Part shown: one piece after another, positions 34,853 to 43,840 of the stretch
Layout of the letters: each line of letters starts with the position of its first letter
Numbering within the stretch: the first letter of the stretch is position 1
DNA from: Antedon bifida
Taxonomy: Eukaryota; Echinodermata; Crinoidea; Comatulida; Antedonidae
Length of the DNA stretch: 64,000 bases
Reading direction: 5' to 3'
NCBI GenBank assembly: GCA_963402885.1
Contig: OY727095.1
Location: forward strand, 19,411,001-19,475,000
Position numbers and translations under genes: made by a program
The notes under the pieces: generated by a model
Database searches by the model: none
What the model was told of the DNA's origin: nothing
What the model saw: only the letters and a program-made list of their open reading frames with translations

Positions 34853-35590
34853 CAGCGTAACCACCAGTAATGACGTAACCTCCAATAGTAGCGTAACCAC
34901 CAACAAATAACGTAACCTCCAATAGTAGCGTAACCACCAACAATGGTGTAACCTCCACAGCAACGTAACCACCAACAATGGTGTAACCTCCACAGCAACG
35001 TAACCACCAACAATGGTGTAACCTCCACAGCAACGTAACCACCAACAATGGTGTAACCTCCACAGCAACGTAACCACCAACAATGGTGTAACCTCCACAG
35101 CAACGTAACCACCAACAATGGTGTAACCTCCACAGCAACGTAACCACCAACAATGGTGTAACCTCCACAGCAACGTAACCACCAACAATGGTGTAACCTC
35201 CACAGCACGTAACCACCAACAATGGTGTAACCTCCACAGCACGTAACCACCAACAATGGTGTAACCTCCACAGCAACGTAACCACCAACAATGGTGTAAC
35301 CTCCACAGCAACGTAACCACCAACAATGGTGTAACCTCCACAGCAACGTAACCACCAACAATGGTGTAACCTCCACAGCAACGTAACCACCAACAATGGC
35401 GTAACCTCCACAGCACGTAACCACCAACAATGGCGTAACCTCCACAGCACGTAACCACCAACAAGGGTGTAACCTCCCCAGCAACGTAACCACCAACAAT
35501 GGCGTAACCTCCACAGCAACGTACACCACCAACAATGGTGTAACCTCTAACAGCAACGTAGCCACCAACACAATGGTGTAACCTCCAATA
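34853..35590. repeat. 35-bp minisatellite, about 21 copies
   Basis: The unit is aaccaccaacaatggtgtaa followed by cctccacagcaacgt, 35 bp. Some units lose one base (cagcacgt, 34 bp) and edge units are degenerate (aatagtagcg, aacaaataacg). Because 35 is not a multiple of three and the unit has no stop on the minus strand in any phase, all three minus frames are open for 230-330 codons (VVTLLWRLHHCWWLRCCGGY-type text). These are artefacts, not genes. Confidence 0.95.
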
Positions 35591-35812
35591 CAAAACAGCG
35601 AGCGTAGCCTCGGGCTAACCTGTAACTTTCTCACTCTTTTTGTAACAAGAAATCACGAAATAAATTACACTTACTACTTACTGTTTCTATAATTCTCTCT
35701 TTTTATTAGTCCACTTTAGTTTTCTCTTTGACACTTGGTTTTTCAATCTCTTTTAATCTCTACTATTATTTATACGTCTGCTCTCTGCTTCTCCTCCTTT
35801 TCAACTCCCTGC

Positions 35813-37480
35813 TCATCTGCCGCCCTCTATCTTTTCTCCCCCAAAATCATTACAATAGTTTGAAATCTTTAAGTTTTCTAGTTGCTGGTCGAATATGTAA
35901 CGTTCAGATGATCCACGGCGTAAACACTCCAGTGCCTTTATTGAGTTTATATGGTATGAGTCAGTTGAAAAAAATAAACATATTTCTCCCAGTTGGTGTT
36001 CCAAGACTATGTGGGACCGGTGTAAGCGAGTACCGCATAAGTTCATCGATATTGATAGGCTCCTTTAGTTGCTGTGACTTAACAAGGAGCATGAAAGCAA
36101 GATTACTTTGCTCATGATACTGAATAAGCTGTAAAATGATATTGATATACATTATTAATTACATACTAATAAGTTACTATATTAGTTATATGATTGCAAG
36201 AATAATATTTAAAAATAATTAGTATGTCATACCTTTCCCTGTGAGGCAGTGAGCTTGATCATCTTATTGCAAGCTTCCATAGTTTTGAGTTTGTCTCCTA
36301 ATTGGTTCAAACATGGTATATACCTTCATGGTTCAAAGAACACTGTTTCAGGATTTTTTATAAGCCAATTTTGGAAGAACTTTTGCTTAGCCTCTTTACC
36401 AGCTTTCTCAGCACGGAGTACATCTGTTTCCATTTCCAGAGATGCAGGAGCACCTGAAGCAAGGTTATATAGATGATTGTTGTCAATCAAGGGAAAGAGA
36501 TTTGTAAAGTTTTGAATAGTAGAAATAGTACGCTGTACTGCATCCTCAGATTTCTTTATCTCGGCCCTCGACAATTCGCGATGTTTTCCTGCCTTTGAAT
36601 AATCTGGATCGTCGAAGAGGCCACATTTCTCAAAATATTGTGCACGGGTTGAGGTCGTACCGAATTTAGAGAAGATGCCAACAAAGCCACCTAGATAATT
36701 AAATTATAGATACATAGTAAAACATCAATATAACATAATTGTGTATTTTGTAGGCTTATGCTTATGTAATCAATATTACAGTATGTAGGCCTGTTAATAA
36801 TAATAATAATATTTATTCGGCAAAAGTTCATAAAGTACATTTTACAATTCATCTTGCCAGGAGCAAGTAATAGGCATGAGCCCAAAGAGAAAACTGTTCT
36901 TACTCCATCAAATCAAATCTAAAAGATAGTTAATTAAAATAAGTATTCAGTAGGCAAATAAAAATATGTATGTGACTTTGCAAACTTCATGAAAGTCTCC
37001 TCCATGGCCTTGTCTACTGCACTCAGAGCACCAGGGATGAGAGACCGTAGTTTGCTAAATACTTTATGTACATTAGCTACTTAAAATGTAAATTACCTTG
37101 AGTAATTGTGTCCATCATATGTAAAAAAATAAGTCTTCCATATCACCATTACACTTGTGAAAAAGTGCCAGGTTGTTGGTTTTTACTCAATACTGTATCA
37201 TCAGAATGAGATGAGTATGGTCAATCACACTGAGCCAGAATGTGGCTGTTTTCCCTAGATGACCATTACGAACTTTGTCCTCATAATCCATGTATTACTC
37301 GGGCATGTTGAGGGTTGCTGGATCCTGTAGCACAAGATTAAGGGTGTCACGGTTACAGATGTGGAACCTTTGCAGCATCAATCTTCTCCTCAAAAAATTG
37401 CTACCGTTCCATGGCTTCAGTGACTGTTTGAGACAGAACAATGCTTTTGAATATCCCTTTCCTTTAAGCACACTACTCAA
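35813..37480 (-). pseudogene. Multi-exon transposon-like gene (KxLPFSLGT / DTYxxxSIK family)
   Basis: Minus-strand pieces in order. About 37290-37100: KVRNGHLGKTATFWLSVIDH, THLILMIQY, VKTNNLALFHKC. About 37045-36970: SAVDKAMEETFMKFAKS. 36233-36690 (acceptor ctag, donor GTATGA): GIFSKFGTTSTRAQYFEKCG, LSRAEIKKSEDAVQRTISTI, LYNLASGAPASLEMETDVLR. About 35813-36128 (acceptor tttacag): SNLAFMLLVKSQ, IDELMRYSLTPVPHSLGT, then in a shifted frame TDSYHINSIKALECLRRG. This is the motif order of an uncharacterised family abundant in cnidarian, mollusc and echinoderm genomes. A 26-bp duplication near 36330 adds a stop after FFEP, and there are other frame breaks. Function is unknown; repetitive occurrence suggests a mobile element. 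Confidence 0.55.
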
Positions 37481-37949
37481 ACAACCACTTGTGACGATAT
37501 CAGCTATATGTCAGAATAACCTGACCTGTGAATACACCGTCAATATCAATAAGGAAACAATCTATTTTGTGTGTTACTATAGTGTTATGTTATTGTACAA
37601 ATTAACAATACATTAAACAAATAATGGAATAAACTGAAATTACATAGCCATTGTTACTGTGGACAAAAAAATCCTAATTATTTATATGAACACATCTAAA
37701 ATGGAGGGATAAATAAATAGTAATTTTCACTCTACAAACAGTTTTTTTGAACAAATGGTTATTAGCCAAAAACTAAAATACCTCTGAATGAACTCCAGTG
37801 TTATTTGCTAGTTCCTTCGGGAAGCACATATAATCAGCTGCCTTCCTATACCCCTACCTTTACCTACCTTATATTTTGTGAATTACATTGTATAACCAAT
37901 AAAGCTACCACCCTGCATATGCTAAAAATGGTGTTGGTGTTTGACTTCC

Positions 37950-38105
37950 CACAGTGTGTTCTACAAAGTGCACTCTGTGTCAACAGTGTGTTCACACAGT
38001 GCACAATGGGATCACTACGTGTTGACACACTGTGAACAATGTGTTTTTAAGAAGAAACACAGTGTAAAAAATTAAATAGTGATTCACAGTGTTGACACAA
38101 TGTGA
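37950..38105. repeat. Dense cacagtgtg/cacactgtg motif array (EnSpm-type subterminal repeats?)
   Basis: Short acagtgt-type motifs in both orientations recur about ten times in 150 bp: cacagtgtg, gtgcactctgtg, acagtgtgttcacacagtgc, gacacactgtgaacaatgtg, cacagtgt, cacagtgttgacacaatgtg. EnSpm/CACTA elements carry such subterminal arrays of their CACTG-type end motif. A transposase remnant of that superfamily lies immediately to the right. Confidence 0.6.
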
Positions 38106-38109
38106 CAAA

Positions 38110-38400
38110 TATATTCCCTGATATACGGCGTGAAGGCTGTCCGATGGGAGGCCATTAATATTCTGGGAACGTTCATTAATGGTGAAGGCCCTTTCACTCC
38201 ATATACCGGATTGCCATTCACCATGGCACGTGCAGCGTACTCAATCGTCTTAAAATCGTATGCTCTGACCCAACCCCTTCCTTTCTTAACTCGTATACCT
38301 GGATTTAAACACAATGGGCAGTCGTATTCACCATTAAGAGCAGTTGTCTATAAATATCGACCTTTAGGTGGCCAAGTCAAGAAAATAGATTTTCTTTAAA
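38110..38400 (-). pseudogene. EnSpm/CACTA-like transposase fragment
   Basis: The minus strand gives ALNGEYDCPLCLNPG (C..C..pG zinc-like block), GWVRAYDFKTIEYAARAM and NPVYGVKGPSPLMNVP. The pair G.yGCp.C.~~G and GvkGpS.L is diagnostic for tnp2-type EnSpm transposases in animals, with the fall-off after NVP where pDyMH should follow. About 95 codons survive with no catalytic acidic residues visible. The long plus-strand frame here is its shadow. Confidence 0.68.
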
Positions 38401-39600
38401 ATTTGCACAGTGAAAGAGGTTTGGTTGAAACATGCACAGATAAAATTATTATCTCGTGCGTTAATCTTATAGGTTATGTTACTTTTTTTTTTAAACAAAT
38501 TTTTTATTTATTTTTACCTAAGTGCTGATATATAAAATATAACCTATATTCTTTGAAAGTAATACAATGCAGTAACTTATGTAGGCTTATATATTCATAC
38601 TTCTATCGCTTAAATATATTACACTAAGTTTAGAGAGTGAGCTATAGCTCCATTAATTTACATTTTTCAATATGTACTAAGTCCATTACAACATATTGTT
38701 TTGTATTGTACCGCACTTTATGGAATATTTGAGATAATGCCAAACAGCTCACTGAAGGAATAAATACACAATGTTTTTTTTTTGTTTTTTTTTTTCTGCA
38801 AAAGAAAACATTTTTTATTGTACTCATGCATAAATGATTCAAATTACCTATAAGTTGTGAAGTTCTCAAGTGTTGGGGTTCAAATACCAGGAATGTTCAA
38901 TGATGATTACGATGTAACAGATGAAAAGCCAGCTACTAGAGTAATGATGGTCACATCGTAAGTGATTTCAAAATGCATAGTTTTTAAAATTGAAATAAGA
39001 TCATCTGGAAGCTTGTTTAATTTTATAATAATAATTCAAACCATTTCCAAATGAAAATTATCATCAGACGGGCATAGGCCTACAAACCTTTTCCCTAATT
39101 TACAAAAATAGAGAACGGTGCACAGTGTCATTCAATTGTAGAGTTGCATTGCGGCTCAATTTGAGAGTTATAGTTTAATATTTGAAGTGCTGATGGTATT
39201 GATAAATTTAACAAACTATATGTCTAACCATGTAAAGTCAAGACATTTTGCGACAATGTTAAATATAGACAGACAATCGAGCACGACAAGAAGTGTCTAA
39301 CACTTGTGAATTGATTGGATAAAAAGGTTAGTGAAGTTGAAAACTGGTTCAGCAATGAGGGTTGCGTGCATAGACGGCTGCCTTGACATTAACACTGAAT
39401 CCTGAAATCAGAAGAAGGCTTGGACAAGGTAGGAGTTTAACGACATAGAGGATTGATTAAAACAATAGGGAAGAGATCAAAAAGCTGGATACGACACATT
39501 AAGAGGAAACAAACAAACTAGATACTTTTTATCAATTTTCGATTTTTTGATTTTGTCTTTTGAGTTTTCAAGGACCTGTTGTAGAACTTTACAGCATAGA
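38400..39600. other. No gene recognised
   Basis: AT-rich with a poly-T/poly-A rich patch near 38773-38812 and short open frames only. I saw no splice-bounded coding segment, tRNA-like fold or repeat shared with other parts of the window. Confidence 0.5.
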
Positions 39601-39619
39601 AAAGCTGCATCCTTACATA

Positions 39620-42120
39620 CAGTGCTACCAGAGAATCTTCGATTCACAGAGATTAAAACTCCTACCTTGTACAAGCAGAGTTGATTTGATTCTGGTAATT
39701 ATCTTTTCTCTTATGTCACTAACATGCAAAAACCTGATAAAGATGTTTTCGCACAAGTTTAGGTTGTCTACAAGATTATCGGTGGGTACAGTCAACCCTC
39801 TGAAATTATACATCGTAACATCGTACGCCTTGTAACTAATTAGCAGCTGTGATGGGTCTTCTACATATTGTGTGTCTTTCTTGGGTGCACTTGTGCAGGT
39901 TTGGCAGTTCGGATGTTTGGCTAAGACCGTCTTACCAACATAGCCAGCAATGTACACCAATGTGTTCTGTTCAGCCTGATCTTTGGTACTGATCTCAAGG
40001 CAAATGTCTTCAAACGGAATGATCTTGATCTAGTTGGCAATTTCCTAATGGTATCATAAATTTGTTGCACACCACCTGCTTTAACGACGCCCTAAATTCA
40101 TTTGCCATAGGACTGAACCGGTGACCACCTCTTCAAGCAATCTTGATTCAGTCGATTTGTCAGCAAATACTGTAGCAATCCTCATAATTGATCCATCCTT
40201 CACTTGCCAACCTTTTATCCAATCAATACAGTCATTCCAAAATGGAATGTGCACAGATGTGTCGGTTACCGGCCGTCTATACTTAACAGTGTCCCTACAA
40301 TGTCTCGTGTTACATGTGTCAAATAGTTTGTCAAATTTATCAATAAATGTAGCAGTATGAACTACTTCTCCTGGAAGCTTACCGAGAGAAGCACACGTCA
40401 TAATTCCAGAAGCAACACTATGGCTTAAAACTTGTGCTGCTAAGCAGGGAGGGTAATATGCTTGGTCGTTAACTTGGGAGCCATTCTCAAAGGAAGCTGG
40501 GAATCATTGTTATAAAATTGAACGATATGATCCCATTTGATCTCATTTCCATTGTCAATAATGACATGACGCTTCAGATTATTGCGCACGCTCTTCAGAA
40601 GATGTGGAGGATCATAGAGGAACAGGATGTTATGAATTTCTTCATTAGCATTCTTCCATTCCATGTAGGGTTTCTCAGTGTTTACCCCGAGCTCATTGAA
40701 CATTTTCCTGTTATTTGAACCCTGATCACAAACAGCCTTCACAATCAGCCCTGCTAAGCCCTGTAACTTTGTAATACATTCCTTCAGCAAGATCATTTGG
40801 GTGTACCCAGAAATTGGACCGGCAGTAGCCCAGAGGTTGTTTCCACTTCTTAGTCATCCCCCTCAATATAAACACAAGGGCCTGTGTTGCGGATTTCTTG
40901 GTTTTAACCAGGCTTCCTAAATCCTTCATTCCTTCGATGATGTCCCTGTGGACATCATAATGGAGACTAGCTTTAATGCTCATTTCGTCTAATAGTAAGA
41001 CACATACCTTCTCCCTATCAGAGAATGACACTGCCCTCATTCCTAACGATTGAAATTTTGCCTCACTAAAGCCTGGAAGGACGTCAACGGTCTTTGACCA
41101 TCTTCTTAGAGACTGATCGTGAGGCAACACAAACATTTGTCGCAAGAAGCGTTATGCCCTTGGTCTCTGGTAGCGTAGAGCTATAGGCACCCTTTCGTCT
41201 GCAGGCTTGACATCCTTAGTTGCGAGGCAAAGAAATCAAGGGCAGGGCCTTTCATATACTTCTTAGTTGTCTTGATAAATATGTTTAATGGAGCTCGATT
41301 TTGAATCTTTTACCAGTGATGTCGATGATTCCAGCCGCTCTATTCGTTTTCGAAGGCAAAACATTTTGACTCTCTGCGTTGATGTTTTTCGTTTTGGTTT
41401 ATCTTTGCAAGATACAGATCCTATAAAAGAATGTGCAAAATATGCCCTCTAAATAAGTTAACACTCCTAATCAGTTGTATGCTTTCTAAGTGTTATTTAT
41501 AATAATATTGATTGTTTTAACCCGGAAAATGCGGCTTGTTTGGATACATGATTGAGTAGGGTGGTATGTGATCATGTGACCAATGACAATTTAGTAGACT
41601 CTTGGTTGTCGTGGTTTATAGAGTAGAGAGCATGATGGCGAGGTGTGTTCTTAGGTTGTGTGTGTTTGTGTGTAGTTTTTTTTTTACTAGATAGCAGTTT
41701 CTCGTCTGTAATTTCGTATCCGAAATTCCAGGAAGTTTTTATGTGCGACTGTAAAAAAGCAACATAATAATAATAATAAAACATAATAATTATTACTAAC
41801 CTGCAATTATTTCAAGGCTGGATTCGGCTTCATCATTCATGTAATCTTCAGCTTTAGTTGTATATGTGTGATCTACCGCTATGGAACCTGTAACATAAAT
41901 GTTAAATACACTGAGTACATATAACTTTAACAATAAACCAAATTCAAAACACCAGATTTATCAAAAATACTTACGTTTTATTAACTCTGTTGCTGTTGTT
42001 GTTGCTAATTTTTTCTTCATCTGTACTTGAAATATTGTGGGAACAGCATTCCACACCAAAGTGTTTGAATATTTAAATGTGTGCGACTCTTTGAAGTGTA
42101 GCGAACACAAATGGCAATTC
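39620..42120 (-). pseudogene. THAP-domain P-element-like transposase
   Basis: Three minus-strand exons. 41975-42120 (acceptor catag, donor GTAAGT): NCHLCSLHFKESHTFKYSNT and AVPTIF, the C-terminal half of a THAP zinc finger with its AVPTIF box. 41801-41887: AVDHTYTTKAEDYMNDEAES. 39620-41420: PALDFFASQLR, RQMFVLPHDQSLRRWSKTVD, LLLDEMSIKASLHYD (first catalytic Asp region), VKAVCDQGSNNRKMFNELG, YDPPHLLKSVRNNLKRHVI, DTCNTRHCRDTVKYRRPV, VYIAGYVGKTVLAK and HPNCQTCTSAP. This is the complete motif order of P-element/THAP9 transposases. Frameshifts near 41150, 40790, 40440 and 40080 and several stops make it a pseudogene. The THAP N-terminal exon and the terminal repeats were not found. Confidence 0.85.
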
Positions 42121-42129
42121 CTATGCAAA

Positions 42130-43560
42130 TAAGTCATAGATTTGTTTTTTATTTTTCAAGTCTTCAATTTTTAACCTATTCAGCACACCTAAAAAAATGA
42201 TTCATGGGTCATTCCATGCCAACTCAACAAATTTTCTGAAAATCATGGCTGGGTACCCCCTCAGATTTTCTTGAAACTTTCATATAATATGCAACAATAT
42301 GTCTCACGAACACACCAAAAATTTCAGTTGCCAACTCCAAGTTGTTTAAAAGTTATGGCCATTTGAAAATGTGTCGTCTGTAGAAATTTTGGTCTTAATA
42401 AATTACCTTTTTGTAAAGTTGCATTTTTAATTAGCCATATTTTAAAAACTATTAAAGCTAATAAGCTGAATATTGATACACTGACATAATTTTGGTCATA
42501 GGTTAAAAATATGAAAAAAAATTTGCTGTATCTCAATTATTTTCCGAGTTTTTGGTCCCTAGAGACCCCAATTTATTTTGTTGCAAACAGTTTCGGCAAT
42601 TTTTACCCCTTATTTAAATATGAAAATACATTTTTAAATTGATTTTTTCCTATACAATGTTAATATATGGTGCTAAATGTATCCATACAAAAAAGTTCAT
42701 CATATTAAAAATTCATCCTAGGGGTACACTGCGCGTCAAAAAGTCCTTTTATTATCTTTGATTATATATATTCTATAGACATTTTGTGAATGGATAAAAG
42801 GCAAAAAACTTTGGGGAATATATTTTTGTTATACTGATGTTGTCACAATTGGTTGTATTTTTTCTGAATCGGGATATGCTATTTGTAAGGTAATGGCATA
42901 AACATTGAACTGAATTCAAATTGAATCAAATATTAAAACCAAAATGTAGTACAGACAGTACTCTATTTATTGTTATAAAGAATTCTGAGCAAGAAAAACT
43001 ATTCGTATTACACCCTACCCCAAAATTGTATAAAAATCTAGAACTGATTGTTTTGCTAACTTGTGTACATACAACTTCATTTAAACATGTACAGGACTGA
43101 ACTGTACCATTTATTTGTAATAGGGGTTAGACCTGCATACCATCTATGGTAACACTCAAATCGATTTGTTTTTGCAAATATATGTCAATTTGCTACTTTC
43201 ACCTGAAGAAATGCTGAAGTGAGATGAATAACTTCCTGAACCATAATACTGTATAGGTATATATATGCTGTGCAGAAAATTATTTTCTTCAAAAATATGA
43301 CATTTGGTCCATTGGCAGTAATTGATTTCATGGCCTGTTTTATACTGTAGTGTTGTACAATGCCTATTGAACTTTATACCTTTATTCTCTTTCTTCACAA
43401 CCACCAAAATGCAGAATACTTATTAAAAAATGGAAATAGATTTATAAATTCAGTTGAGAATGTACTGATACTAAAGAAACAATAATGAAATACGAAAATG
43501 TGTCAAATATGCTATATCAAATCTCTTTTGTCGTTGGGTGGTTCGGAAAAGAACCGTTTG
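42130..43560. other. Non-coding, AT-rich; contains a gggtcattccat motif
   Basis: No coding exon was recognised. gggtcattccatgccaact at 42207 is nearly the reverse complement of the gtatggaatgacccc block ending the inverted repeat at about 53766, so it may be the edge of a related fold-back family. The stretch 42220-42560 has long A/T tracts. Confidence 0.4.
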
Positions 43561-43569
43561 TTTTGAGTT

Positions 43570-43840
43570 TTTTTTTCCAGGCTGGTCTGCCAGCATCTAC
43601 TCCACGTGAGTTGACTTTTTTTTTTTCCAGGCTGGGCTGACAGCATCTACTCCACTTGAGTTGCCTTTTTTTTTTTCATGCCGGACTGCCAGCATCTACT
43701 TCACATGAGTTGACTTTTTTTTTTCTTTTTTTTTTTCAAGGCTGGTCTGACAGCATCTACTCCACTTGAGTTGACTTTTTTTTTTTTTTACTTTTTTTTT
43801 CAGGCCAGGCTGCCAGCATCCTGGGACTTGTTTTGACCCA
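43570..43840. repeat. Minisatellite of about 60-75 bp units, 4 to 5 copies
   Basis: Units read ccaggctggtctgccagcat then ctactccacgtgagttgact and a long T run of variable length. They occur near 43577, 43627, 43677, 43737 and, as the native copy, 43800. The last copy (ggccaggctgccagcatcct) is coding on the minus strand for the MLAAWPEKKK end of the exon at 43800-43975, so the array appears to have grown out of that exon's edge. Confidence 0.8.

Noticed and set aside
34853-35590. CRISPR-like appearance of a regular repeat
   Set aside because: Units are head-to-tail with no unique spacers, and the DNA is from an animal genome.
34616-35634. Three overlapping minus-strand open frames of 229-325 codons
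   Set aside because: They are translations of the 35-bp minisatellite in its three phases; no conserved protein and no start context.
38130-38399. 89-codon plus-strand frame
   Set aside because: Opposite strand carries the EnSpm motif pair GEYDCPLC and GVKGPSPL; the plus frame is its shadow.
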